NCBI RefSeq assembly: GCF_035943815.1
Contig: NZ_DASZBU010000001.1
Coordinates: forward strand, 62,001-126,000
Source of the DNA: Frateuria_A sp035943815
GTDB taxonomy: Bacteria; Pseudomonadota; Gammaproteobacteria; Xanthomonadales; Rhodanobacteraceae
Direction of reading: 5' to 3'
DNA length: 64,000 nucleotides
Shown here: positions 9,122 to 19,816 of the stretch, piece after piece
How the letters are laid out: each line of letters starts with the position of its first letter
Position numbering within the stretch: position 1 is the stretch's first letter
Program-made: the position numbers and the translations under genes
The notes under the pieces: generated by a model
Seen by the model: the letters and a program-made list of their open reading frames with translations, nothing else
Told to the model about the DNA's origin: nothing
Database searches by the model: none

Positions 9122-9852
9122 GGGGAGCCATCCGCCTCGTCGCCTGGTGCCTGGCCATCGCGCTGGTCGCGCTGCCGGTCGTCGGCGTTTTGCGGGGCTG
9201 GTTCGCGGCCGACCGTTGGCCGGTGACGCAGCTGACCGTGCAGGCCGAGTTCAAGCACGTCAGCGCCGAGCAGATCCGCGACGCGGTGCGCCCGCGCCTG
9301 GGCCATGGCTTCTTCGCGTTGAACCTGGATGCCGTGCAACAGGCCGTGGCAGCGCTGCCGTGGGTAGAGTCGGTCGAGGCGCGCAAGCGCTGGCCGGACA
9401 CGCTCATCCTGCGCATCTACGAGCGCCAGCCCTTCGCGCGCTGGAACGACAAGCGGCTGATCAGCCGCCAGGGCGTGCTGTTCGACGCGCCGGACGCGGC
9501 CACCAATGCCGCGTTGCCGGACCTGCGCGGACCGGACGCGCAGATGCCCGAAGTGGTCGGCTTCTATGCCGAGGCGCTCAAGGCCTTCGCTGGCACCTCG
9601 CTGAAGATCACCGGCGTGGCGCTCACCGAGCGCGGCAGCTGGAGCCTTTCCACCGCCAGCGGCGCGCAGATCGTGCTGGGCGACCGCGCCCAGGCCGGCA
9701 AGCGGCTGCGCCGGTTCCTCGATGTCTACCCGCAGGTGATGGCCGGCCATGCCGACGCCTTCGCCTACGTCGACCTTCGCTACACCAACGGTTTCGCCGT
9801 GCGCTGGCCACCTGCCGCCAGCGCACCCGCCGCGGGCGCGCCCCGTACATGA
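9118..9852 (+). CDS. ftsQ: Cell division protein FtsQ
   Basis: 244 residues. FtsQ is a bitopic inner-membrane protein that links FtsB/FtsL to the rest of the divisome. One membrane segment lies at about residues 5-24, followed by a periplasmic POTRA domain (roughly 40-110, including the VESVEARKRWPDTLILRIYERQP stretch split over two strands) and the FtsQ beta domain. GTG 9118 is chosen because it overlaps the ddl stop and has GGGAGGG upstream; the frame is open to 9079 but that adds only ddl-overlapping residues. Somewhat shorter than E. coli FtsQ (276). Confidence 0.94.
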   Translation: MRGAIRLVAWCLAIALVALPVVGVLRGWFAADRWPVTQLTVQAEFKHVSAEQIRDAVRPRLGHGFFALNLDAVQQAVAALPWVESVEARKRWPDTLILRIYERQPFARWNDKRLISRQGVLFDAPDAATNAALPDLRGPDAQMPEVVGFYAEALKAFAGTSLKITGVALTERGSWSLSTASGAQIVLGDRAQAGKRLRRFLDVYPQVMAGHADAFAYVDLRYTNGFAVRWPPAASAPAAGAPRT

Positions 9853-9862
9853 GCATGACCCT

Positions 9863-11095
9863 ATGAAGACGCGCAACGACAAGCAACTGGTCGTCGGCCT
9901 GGACATCGGCACTCACAAGGTGACCGCCATCGTCGGCGAATACGAGCCGGGCGAACCGATCGAGGTGATCGGCATCGGTTCGCACGTCTCGCGCGGCATG
10001 AAGCGCGGCTCGGTGGTCGACATCGAGTCCACCGTGCACTCGATCCAGCGTGCGGTGGAAGAGGCCGAGCTGATGGCCGGCTGCGACATCCGCTCGGTGT
10101 TCGCCTCGATCTCCGGCAGCCACCTGGAGACCAAGAACTCGCACGGCACCGCGGCGATCCGCGACCGCGAGGTCACTCCCGGCGATCTGGAGCAGGTGCT
10201 CGAGGCGGCCAGTGCAGTGGCGATCCCGGCCGACCGCAAGGTGCTCTACAAGGAGTCGCAGGAATACCGCATCGACGGCCAGGACGGCATCCGCTCGCCG
10301 GTCGGCATGAGCGGCGTGCGGCTGGAAGCCTCGGTGCACCTGGTCACCGGCGCCGCGGCGGCGGTACAGAACATCACCAAATGCATCCAGCGCTGCGGCC
10401 TTGCGGTGGACGAGCTGGTGCCCTCGGCGGTGGCCAGCGCCAAGGCGGTGCTCACCGACGACGAGCGCGAGCTCGGCGTCTGCCTGGTCGACATCGGCGC
10501 CGGCACCACCGACATCGCCATCTACACGCAGGGCTCGGTCCGCTACACCAAGTCGTTGCCGGTCGGCGGCGACCAGGTCACCAACGACATCGCCTACGGC
10601 GTGCACACTCCGACCGCGCATGCCGAGGAGATCAAGATCAAGTACGCCTGCGCGCTGGCGCAGCTGGCCCACGCCGAGGAAACCATCCAGGTGCCCAGCG
10701 TCGGCGACCGCCCGCCGCGCCGCCTGGCCCGCCAGTCGCTCGCGCAGAGCGTGCAGGCGCGCTACGAGGAGATCTTCGAGATGGTGCAGGACGAGCTGCG
10801 CCGTTCCGGCTACGACAGCCTGATCGCCGCAGGCGTGGTGCTGACCGGCGGCGCCTCGCGAATGGAAGGCGCGCTCGAGCTGGCCGAGGAGATCTTCCAC
10901 AAGATGGTGCGCATCGGCGTGCCGCAGCACGTCACTGGCCTGGGCGAGGTGGTCGCCAATCCGCTGCACTCGACCGGGGTGGGCCTGCTGCTGCACGGCG
11001 CGCGTGCCGGCAGCGTACGCGTCGCGCACCCGGTCGGTGGCAGCGTCGGCGGGCTGGTCGACAAGCTGCGCGGCTGGATCACCAAGAATTTCTAA
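9863..11095 (+). CDS. ftsA: Actin-like divisome anchor FtsA
   Basis: 410 residues. FtsA is an actin-fold ATPase that tethers FtsZ to the inner membrane and activates septal synthesis. Phosphate-1 motif GLDIGTHKV is at about residues 12-20, the LVDIGAGTTDIAIY phosphate-2 motif is mid-protein, and VLTGGASRMEG follows in the second half. The end, GLVDKLRGWITKNF, fits the amphipathic membrane-targeting helix. ATG 9863 lies 10 bases after the ftsQ stop. It is followed by a 114-base leader before ftsZ. Confidence 0.97.
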   Translation: MKTRNDKQLVVGLDIGTHKVTAIVGEYEPGEPIEVIGIGSHVSRGMKRGSVVDIESTVHSIQRAVEEAELMAGCDIRSVFASISGSHLETKNSHGTAAIRDREVTPGDLEQVLEAASAVAIPADRKVLYKESQEYRIDGQDGIRSPVGMSGVRLEASVHLVTGAAAAVQNITKCIQRCGLAVDELVPSAVASAKAVLTDDERELGVCLVDIGAGTTDIAIYTQGSVRYTKSLPVGGDQVTNDIAYGVHTPTAHAEEIKIKYACALAQLAHAEETIQVPSVGDRPPRRLARQSLAQSVQARYEEIFEMVQDELRRSGYDSLIAAGVVLTGGASRMEGALELAEEIFHKMVRIGVPQHVTGLGEVVANPLHSTGVGLLLHGARAGSVRVAHPVGGSVGGLVDKLRGWITKNF

Positions 11096-11138
11096 GTGGC
11101 GGCGCGGAGCGCCACCGCGGGCGAATGGAGGTTCGCCC
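11096..11138 (+). promoter_or_regulatory. Two adjacent stem-loops between ftsA and ftsZ
   Basis: Directly after the ftsA stop are GTGGCG (11096-11101) pairing with CGCCAC (11110-11115), then GGGCGAA (11119-11125) pairing with TTCGCCC (11132-11138). Neither is followed by a run of T, so a simple terminator is unlikely. Processing or stability control of the ftsZ message, or a pause site, is inference. The next 70 bases hold only the ftsZ leader and its GGAGGA ribosome site. Confidence 0.4.
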
Positions 11139-11209
11139 ACCACCGAAGGTCAGGTAGGGACGCCGGACCCGCGGTTACAACGACAACGAAGCTCTACGGA
11201 GGACGGGAA

Positions 11210-12391
11210 ATGTTTGAACTTATCGAAAAACTGGCACCCAACGCGGTCATCAAGGTCATCGGCGTGGGCGGTGGCGGTGGCAACGCCGTGGCACACATGC
11301 TCAACGCCGACATCGAAGGCGTCGAATTCGTCGTCGCCAATACCGACGCGCAGGCGATGAAGAACTGCGGCTCGCGCACCCACCTGCAGCTCGGCGGCAA
11401 CGTCACCAAGGGGTTGGGCGCCGGCGCCAATCCGGAGGTCGGCCGTCAGGCTGCGCTGGAGGACCGCGAGCGTATCGAGGAAATGCTCGAGGGCGCGGAC
11501 ATGGTGTTCATCACCGCCGGCATGGGCGGCGGCACCGGTACCGGCGCCGCGCCGGTGGTGGCGCAGCTGGCCAAGGAGAAAGGCATCCTCACCGTGGCGG
11601 TGGTCACCAAGCCGTTCCCGTTCGAGGGCCGCCGTCGCATGCAGGTAGCGCTCAAGGGCATCGAGGACCTCTCCCAGCACGTGGATTCGCTGATCACCGT
11701 GCCGAACGAGAAGCTGCTTTCCGTGCTCGGTCGTGAAGTGACCCTGCTGAACGCCTTCAAGGCAGCCAATGACGTGCTGCAGGGCGCCGTGCAGGGCATC
11801 GCCGACCTGATCACCGCGCCGGGTCTGATCAACGTCGACTTCGCCGACGTTCGCACGGTCATGTCCGAGATGGGCATGGCGATGATGGGCTCGGGGACTG
11901 CCCGCGGCGATGACCGCGCACAGGCCGCGGCGGAGGCGGCGATCAACAACCCGCTGCTGGAGGACGTCAACTTGAACGGCGCCTGCGGCATCCTGGTCAA
12001 CGTCACCGCTGGCCCCAACCTGACCATGCGCGAATTTGACGAGATCGGCCGCGTGATCCACGACTTCGCCAGCGAAGACGCCACCGTGGTGATCGGCACG
12101 TCGCTCGATCCGGAGATGCAAGACGACGTGCGCGTGACTGTGGTCGCCACCGGCCTGAACCGTGCCGCCGCCACCCGTCAACCGGCGCGTCCGGCCGCCA
12201 CCCAGCAGGTGGAGATGCGCCAGCGCCCGCGTCCGGTGGTGCTGCGCACCGGCACCGGCAACGAGGTGGTCGACTACGCCGCCCCGGAAGTGGTCAGCAG
12301 CCACACTCGGGCGGAACCGCCGGCCAAGGGCAACGATGCGGGTTTCGACTACCTGGACATCCCGGCATTCCTGCGCCGTCAGGCCGATTGA
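11210..12391 (+). CDS. ftsZ: Tubulin-like cell division GTPase FtsZ
   Basis: 393 residues. FtsZ polymerises at mid-cell into the Z ring. The tubulin signature GGGTGTG is at residues 106-112, GVGGGGGNAV lies near residues 18-27, and the T7 catalytic loop is in NVDFADVRTVM. After a variable linker (about residues 318-378) the protein ends with YLDIPAFLRRQ, the conserved peptide that binds FtsA and ZipA. ATG 11210 has a strong GGAGGA site; the frame is open back to 11096 but the family N-terminus is MFELIEK. Last gene of the uninterrupted dcw run. Confidence 0.98.
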   Translation: MFELIEKLAPNAVIKVIGVGGGGGNAVAHMLNADIEGVEFVVANTDAQAMKNCGSRTHLQLGGNVTKGLGAGANPEVGRQAALEDRERIEEMLEGADMVFITAGMGGGTGTGAAPVVAQLAKEKGILTVAVVTKPFPFEGRRRMQVALKGIEDLSQHVDSLITVPNEKLLSVLGREVTLLNAFKAANDVLQGAVQGIADLITAPGLINVDFADVRTVMSEMGMAMMGSGTARGDDRAQAAAEAAINNPLLEDVNLNGACGILVNVTAGPNLTMREFDEIGRVIHDFASEDATVVIGTSLDPEMQDDVRVTVVATGLNRAAATRQPARPAATQQVEMRQRPRPVVLRTGTGNEVVDYAAPEVVSSHTRAEPPAKGNDAGFDYLDIPAFLRRQAD

Positions 12392-12581
12392 GCGAATTTC
12401 CAAGGAGACACTTGCGAATATTGAACGAATCGCCAGATCAGCCGGTCAGAGCATGAGGCGTTCCGGGTTAGGCAATGCCCGCGTGCGGGCCTGCCTCGAC
12501 GGCTGATGATTCCGAAGTGAAGACAGCGCGCCGGGACCGGCGCGCGTACCGGCCGGCACGGAGCCGTCGGCCTGTCCGTCC

Positions 12582-12616
12582 CCCTTGCGCCGGTACCCGT
12601 CCTCCCGGCGCAGGGG
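12582..12616. terminator. Strong stem-loop downstream of ftsZ, no T run
   Basis: TGCGCCGG (12586-12593) pairs perfectly with CCGGCGCA (12605-12612). Pairing extends outward to about 12 base pairs (12582-12593 with 12605-12616, one G-U), with an 11-base loop. No oligo-T follows on either strand, so it is a terminator-like or mRNA-stabilising hairpin rather than a classic intrinsic terminator. Confidence 0.4.
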
Positions 12617-12725
12617 ACGTGTCGCGGTAACTGCTTGAGAAACCGGGTATTGCGCCGCCTCGTGACCAGCGTCACAGATGAAGGAAATCTAAAGAGGCGA
12701 CCAGACTGTACGGTACGGTTTGCTA

Positions 12726-12753
12726 TTGCGGCTAGTTAAGACTGTGTTAGCAT
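12726..12753 (+). promoter_or_regulatory. Candidate lpxC promoter
   Basis: A possible extended -10, TGTTAGCAT (TAGCAT at 12748-12753), lies 16 bases after a weak -35, TTGCGG (12726-12731). It falls 43 bases before the lpxC ATG in the most AT-rich part of the gap. Seen by eye only; the -35 is poor. Confidence 0.35.
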
Positions 12754-12796
12754 CCGTTCCCTGATTGGCTGCTGCCCACACTGGTACCAATAAAAA

Positions 12797-13711
12797 ATGA
12801 TCAAGCAGCGTACGCTCAAGAACATCATTCGTGCGACCGGCGTGGGTTTGCACACCGGCGACAAGGTCTACATGACCTTGCGTCCCGCCGCACCGAACAC
12901 GGGCATCGTGTTCCGGCGCACGGACCTGAATCCCCCGGTCGACATCCACGCACGCCCCGATTGCGTGGGCGACACGCGCCTGTCCACCACCTTGGTCAAG
13001 GGCGACGTGCGCGTCTCCACGGTCGAGCACCTGCTGTCCGCCATGGCGGGCCTGGGCATCGACAACGCCTATGTCGAGCTGTCCGCCCCGGAAGTGCCGA
13101 TCATGGACGGCAGCGCCGGCCCCTTCGTGTTCCTGCTGCAGTCGGCCGGCATCGAGGAGCAGAACGCCGCCAAGCGCTTTATCCGCATCAAGAAGCCGGT
13201 GAAGGTGCAGGAAGGCGACAAGTGGGCCAGCTTCGAACCGTTCGAGGGCTTCAAGGTCGGCTTCTCGATCGAATTCAACCATCCGATCATTTCCAAGCGC
13301 ACCTCGCGCGCCGAGATCGACTTCTCTACGACCTCCTTCGTCAAGGAAGTCAGCCGCGCGCGCACCTTCGGTTTCATGCGCGACATCGAGATGCTGCGCG
13401 AGCACAACCTCGCCCTGGGCGGTTCGATGGACAACGCCGTGGTGCTGGATGACTACCGCGTGCTCAACGAGGACGGCCTGCGTTATGAGGACGAGTTCGT
13501 CAAGCACAAGATTCTGGACGCCATCGGCGACCTGTACCTGCTCGGCCACAGCCTGATCGGCGCCTACCACGCGCACAAGTCCGGGCACGAGCTCAACAAC
13601 AAGTTGCTGCGCACGCTGATCGCCGATCCCACCGCGTGGGAAGAGGTTGTCTACCAGGACGATCCGGCCGTCTCGCCCATCTCCTACGCGCATCCCGCCC
13701 AGGCCATCTGA
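12797..13711 (+). CDS. lpxC: UDP-3-O-acyl-GlcNAc deacetylase LpxC
   Basis: 304 residues. Zinc-dependent cytoplasmic deacetylase for the committed step of lipid A synthesis. The metal-binding motif STVEHLLSA places a histidine at residue 78, and KHKILDAIGDLYLLGH near residue 240 supplies the second metal histidine and the aspartate, with a further conserved histidine in the AYHAHKSGH stretch. Length is standard. The ATG at 12797 is preceded by CCAATAAAAA, with no purine-rich ribosome site, so translation initiation may be weak or controlled. A terminator follows at 13735. Confidence 0.98.
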   Translation: MIKQRTLKNIIRATGVGLHTGDKVYMTLRPAAPNTGIVFRRTDLNPPVDIHARPDCVGDTRLSTTLVKGDVRVSTVEHLLSAMAGLGIDNAYVELSAPEVPIMDGSAGPFVFLLQSAGIEEQNAAKRFIRIKKPVKVQEGDKWASFEPFEGFKVGFSIEFNHPIISKRTSRAEIDFSTTSFVKEVSRARTFGFMRDIEMLREHNLALGGSMDNAVVLDDYRVLNEDGLRYEDEFVKHKILDAIGDLYLLGHSLIGAYHAHKSGHELNNKLLRTLIADPTAWEEVVYQDDPAVSPISYAHPAQAI

Positions 13712-13734
13712 GCCCTCGCCGCCTCGCTGGAAGA

Positions 13735-13767
13735 AAGGCCGCCGGTGAGGCGGCCTTCTTCGTTTCT
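13735..13767 (+). terminator. Intrinsic terminator after lpxC
   Basis: AAGGCCGCC (13735-13743) pairs with GGCGGCCTT (13749-13757) around a 5-base loop, followed by the T-rich CTTCGTTTCT. It sits 24 bases past the lpxC stop and separates lpxC from the convergent dciA. Confidence 0.85.
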
Positions 13768-13930
13768 GTGATCGGGGCCGCTCGCCGAACACGCTTGGCT
13801 TCACGCTCTGGCGACGTCTTGGGGTGTACCTGCCCTTTCTCCGTGCTATAAAACCTCCCGCCGCCACGAGGCGGTCAGGGGGAAGCGGTGCCCGCCGGGC
13901 ACCTTCGCGAAGACACGGGCCCCGCGCCTG

Positions 13931-14410
13931 CTAGTCCTTGGCGACCGGGAATCCAGCAGTTTCGGCGATGGACGCCAGATCGAGGAACAGTCCCTTCAGT
14001 TCCGGGTCTGTGATGGAGGCTGCAGCAGCCTTGAGATGAGTGGCTGCGGCAGGCGAAAGCGGTTTTGACCGATCCGGCTCCGTTGCGGCCGGTAGGGGGG
14101 GAGCCACTTTCACGGTGACCGAACTGGCGCTCGTGCCGATGGCACGGGCGGTGGCGAGTATCTGCGTCTGCATCAGGCGCAGGCGCGCCGCCCAGGCCGG
14201 TGAGGACGCCAGAAAGGCGAGGCGGCCGTTGCGCAGGTGGGCAAATCGTACCTGCTCGCGCAAGGGTGTCGGCAGCGTCTGGCGCAGGGCACGATCCAAC
14301 GCTTCCAGTTCACCGGCCTTCCTGGCCAGCGAGGCGAACGAACCGCATTCGGCCAGTGGTCTGGGACCACGGTCAGGGCGGCGGGAAGCGGGGGGATCGG
14401 CGCGCTGCAT
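13931..14410 (-). CDS. dciA: DUF721 protein, probable replicative-helicase loader DciA
   Basis: 159 residues from ATG 14410. The DUF721 region covers roughly residues 10-100 (LAECGSF to about ILATARAIG), and a low-complexity Pro/Ala segment leads to a helical tail. DUF721 proteins are DciA, the helicase operator that helps load DnaB in bacteria lacking phage-type DnaC. The place between lpxC and secA, opposite in direction, matches the DUF721/DciA gene of Pseudomonas. The start codon lies only 25 bases from the divergent M23 peptidase start, so each promoter must overlap the other gene. The frame is open to 14581, but the extra N-terminus overlaps the neighbour and is not family-like. Function is by family and context. 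Confidence 0.82.
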   Translation of the reverse strand: MQRADPPASRRPDRGPRPLAECGSFASLARKAGELEALDRALRQTLPTPLREQVRFAHLRNGRLAFLASSPAWAARLRLMQTQILATARAIGTSASSVTVKVAPPLPAATEPDRSKPLSPAAATHLKAAAASITDPELKGLFLDLASIAETAGFPVAKD

Positions 14411-14435
14411 GGTGCCAGCATCGGAAGAAAAAACA

Positions 14436-15365
14436 ATGCAGATCATACTCGTATCCCGCTCCAAGAAAGTGCCCAGGACCTTCGATCTCAGCCAGCATCG
14501 GCTGCGCTGGCGGTTGGCTGGCATGGCTGCGGTAGCGGTGATCGGGTGTGGCCTGCTCGGCGCCGCGGTGGCGCTCACCATTTCCAGTCCGCACGACCGC
14601 GCGCTGGCGCAGATCCGTCAGCTGCAGCAGCAAGTCCATCGGCAGGACGCCCAGCTGGCGGGCGTACGCAAGGATTCCCAGCGCGAACTCGATGCGCTGG
14701 CGGTCAAGCTCGGCCAGCTCGAGGCGCAGTCCACCCGGCTCAATGCCCTGGGCGAGCGGTTGACCGAGGTGGGCAAGCTCGATCCACAGGAATTCAATTT
14801 CGACCAGCCCCCCGCGGTGGGCGGTATCGAGGACGCCACCGGCAGTGCCTATGGCTTGCCACCGAGGCTGGATGCCAGCATCGACCAGCTCGCCAGCCAG
14901 TTCGACGTCCAGCAGGCACAGCTGTCCGCGCTGCAGAGCCTGTTGCTGGATGCCAAGATCGACTCCAACCTCAAGCCCACCGGCATGCCAGCTTCGGGCT
15001 ACATTTCCTCCTATTTCGGCGTGCGCCCGGATCCGTTCGACGGCCACGGCGCCCGCCACACCGGCCTGGACATCGCCGTGCCGTTCGGTTCGCCCGTCCA
15101 TACGGTCGCCGAAGGCATGGTTACCTACGCCGGCGAGCGCAGCGGCTACGGCAAGGTGGTCGAGGTCGACCACGGCAACGGCTACATGACCCGCTACGCG
15201 CACAACAGCAAGCTGCTGGTGCGGCCCGGGCAGCGCGTGCATGTGGGCGAGGTATTGTCCCTGGCCGGTTCCACCGGTCGCTCCACCGGCCCGCACGTGC
15301 ATTTCGAGGTCTGGTACAAGGGCCGCGTGGTCAATCCGCTGGCTTACGTCAAGAGCCACCGCTAG
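14436..15365 (+). CDS. Membrane-anchored LytM/M23 peptidoglycan endopeptidase
   Basis: 309 residues. The N-terminal cytoplasmic stretch is followed by one membrane segment (about 28-50), a predicted coiled coil (about 55-115), a linker and an M23 domain (about 190-305). Catalytic residues look intact: H208 and D212 in HTGLD, and H287/H289 in GPHVHFE. An active zinc endopeptidase cutting cross-linked stem peptides in the periplasm is expected, unlike degenerate EnvC/NlpD-type activators. ATG 14436 has GGAAG upstream. It is divergent from dciA and precedes secA by 275 bases. Role in growth or septation cannot be told from sequence. Confidence 0.9.
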   Translation: MQIILVSRSKKVPRTFDLSQHRLRWRLAGMAAVAVIGCGLLGAAVALTISSPHDRALAQIRQLQQQVHRQDAQLAGVRKDSQRELDALAVKLGQLEAQSTRLNALGERLTEVGKLDPQEFNFDQPPAVGGIEDATGSAYGLPPRLDASIDQLASQFDVQQAQLSALQSLLLDAKIDSNLKPTGMPASGYISSYFGVRPDPFDGHGARHTGLDIAVPFGSPVHTVAEGMVTYAGERSGYGKVVEVDHGNGYMTRYAHNSKLLVRPGQRVHVGEVLSLAGSTGRSTGPHVHFEVWYKGRVVNPLAYVKSHR

Positions 15366-15640
15366 GCGTTCCGGTCTGAGTCTCCTCAAGCCACGCCACT
15401 TCTCCCGCTGGCCGTCCCGCCGGAGGGTTGGAGGGGCGCGCGCTCCGGCCTCCTGAGCCGCCACAAAGGTTTTTCCCGAGCAGAGCCGAGGCCGGTGCGG
15501 CGCCCGACAAGACGTCGCCGCGCTCCACCTTGAATCCCCCGCGCCCTGCCGCCATCCCGGTCGGCTGAGGCGCCTGTAGTAACATGCCTCCTTTCGCCCA
15601 CGGTTCCCGCGGGCCTTGAGCCTTCAACGATGGAAGATCG

Positions 15641-18355
<2,715 letters not shown>

Positions 18356-18364
18356 TGTCGCTTC

Positions 18365-18394
18365 CGATCCTCTCCCCATCGGGGGAGAGGATCG
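18365..18394. repeat. 13-bp perfect stem-loop between convergent secA and apaH
   Basis: CGATCCTCTCCCC (18365-18377) pairs with GGGGAGAGGATCG (18382-18394) around an ATCG loop. It begins 10 bases after the secA stop. No T run follows on either strand. It resembles the CTCTCCC/GGGAGAG palindromic elements common between genes in this group and may act as a bidirectional 3'-end signal. Confidence 0.6.
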
Positions 18395-18476
18395 AGACGA
18401 GGTTCATTCGCTGCGAGCTACGTCCAGAGCGTTTCAACGACGCACGAGCAGCTCGGGCAAAGAGAGGGGCTGAAAC

Positions 18477-19328
18477 TCAGTCCCCACCGCCCGGCTGCCG
18501 CTTGCGATGGGGCTCGGCGTTCACCGTGATGTACTGGGGATCCTCGTCGTCCAGCCGCAGCGCGGTGAGCCGGCCGCCCCATACGCAGCCGGTGTCGATC
18601 GCATACACGCCCAGTCCGGCGAAGCGGCCGAGCGCCGACCAGTGCCCGCAGACCATGTTCACTTCGCGACGGCGCATGCCGGGTACGGCGAACCAGGGAT
18701 AAAGCCCCGGCTTCTGCGTGCCGGGCATTCCCTTGGCTTCGAAATCGATGCGGCCGTTGACGTCGCAGTAGCGCATGCGCGTCATTGTGTTGATCGAGGC
18801 GCGGAAGCGCTCGACCCCCTGCAGCCGGCTCGACCAGGCCGCCGGGCGGTTGCCGAACAGGTTCCGCAGCAGGCGCGGATGCCGCGGGCTGGACAGCTCG
18901 CGCTCCACTTCCTGCGCCGCGCGCAGCGCCTGGCGCAGCGTCCACGAGGGCGCCAGCCCGGCGTGCACCATGCCCCAGCCGAGCGCCTCGTCGTAGTGCA
19001 TCAGTTTCTGGCTGCGCAGCCATTCGAACAGCACGGGCGCATCGTCGGCGAACAGCACCTCGCGCAATTCGGGATTGACCCGCGATTGCGCATCGGGCTT
19101 GCGCTGGGCGATCGCCAGCAGGCTCAGATCGTGATTGCCCAGCGTGAGCACCACGTTCTCGCGCAGGCCGTGGATCAACCGCAGCGTCTCGAGCGACTGG
19201 CCGCCGCGGTTGACCAGGTCTCCGCAGAACCAAAGCTGGTCGCGCGCCGGGTCGAAACGCAGCTTGTCGAGCAAGCGCGAGAGCTCCGGATAGCAGCCTT
19301 GCACGTCGCCGATTGCATATGTCGCCAT
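18477..19328 (-). CDS. apaH: Symmetrical diadenosine-tetraphosphatase ApaH
   Basis: 283 residues. It hydrolyses Ap4A to two ADP in the cytoplasm and, in other bacteria, also removes Np4 caps from RNA. Metallophosphatase motifs are present in order: GDVQGCY (about 7-13), GDLVNRG (about 36-42) and GNHDLSLL (about 63-70), with histidines HAGLAPSW and a late GHWSALG. ATG 19328 gives the family N-terminus MATYAIGD; longer starts add unrelated residues. It is the last gene of the run lptD-surA-pdxA-rsmA-apaG-apaH, the same order as in E. coli. Confidence 0.96.
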   Translation of the reverse strand: MATYAIGDVQGCYPELSRLLDKLRFDPARDQLWFCGDLVNRGGQSLETLRLIHGLRENVVLTLGNHDLSLLAIAQRKPDAQSRVNPELREVLFADDAPVLFEWLRSQKLMHYDEALGWGMVHAGLAPSWTLRQALRAAQEVERELSSPRHPRLLRNLFGNRPAAWSSRLQGVERFRASINTMTRMRYCDVNGRIDFEAKGMPGTQKPGLYPWFAVPGMRRREVNMVCGHWSALGRFAGLGVYAIDTGCVWGGRLTALRLDDEDPQYITVNAEPHRKRQPGGGD

Positions 19329-19386
19329 CAGAACTCGTCCGTCCAGAGCCGGTCCATCGGAGGCGAACCCTCGGTTGTGCGTGCCA

Positions 19387-19770
19387 TCAGTGCAAGGTGC
19401 GCGGTATGGACAGCGTGAACGGCGCGATCGGCGCCTCGAAGCGCGTGCCGTCGTCGGCGAGCATCTGATAACTGCCCTGCATGGTGCCGACCACGGTGTC
19501 GAGCACGGCGCCGGAGCTGTACTGGTAGCGATCGCCTGGCCGCAGCCAGGGCTGCTCGCCGACCACGCCCTCGCCGCGTACCTCTTCCACCTTGCCGTTG
19601 GCATCGGTGATCACCCAGTGGCGGGTGAGCAGGCGCGCCGGTACGTCGCCGGCGTTGTGCAGCGTCACGGTGTAGGCGAACACGTAGCGGTTGTCGTGCG
19701 GCTTGGACTGGTCGGGGACGAAGCGGCTTTCGACCTGCACGTCGATCGTGTAGGAAGGTTTGGGATTCAT
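19387..19770 (-). CDS. apaG: ApaG domain protein
   Basis: 127 residues, a single fibronectin-III-like ApaG domain (about 5-125) with the conserved HWVITDANG and GEQPWLRPGDRYQYSSG stretches. Its biochemical role is not settled; some homologs bind nucleotides or pyrophosphate. ATG 19770 (MNPKPSYTI) is chosen over the upstream frame extension. It lies between rsmA and apaH and is separated from each by about 50-60 bases. Confidence 0.93.
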   Translation of the reverse strand: MNPKPSYTIDVQVESRFVPDQSKPHDNRYVFAYTVTLHNAGDVPARLLTRHWVITDANGKVEEVRGEGVVGEQPWLRPGDRYQYSSGAVLDTVVGTMQGSYQMLADDGTRFEAPIAPFTLSIPRTLH

Positions 19771-19816
19771 CCGCCGATTGTACGGCCTGGCGCCGTCCAT
19801 CGCGTGCAGGCTCGCC

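Larger units (their letters stand above)
12392..12796 (+). other. 405-base intergenic region between ftsZ and lpxC
   Basis: No credible coding frame was seen. The region holds a long GC-rich stem-loop (12582-12616) and, nearer lpxC, a relatively AT-rich stretch with a possible promoter (12726-12753). It is by far the largest gap in the first 18 kb, so it probably separates the dcw operon from an independently transcribed lpxC. Confidence 0.6.

Noticed and set aside
13844..13852. TGCTATAAA as an extended -10 promoter on the plus strand
   Set aside because: It points into the antisense strand of dciA, 584 bases before the M23 start, and has no -35 at a proper distance; could be real but not supported.
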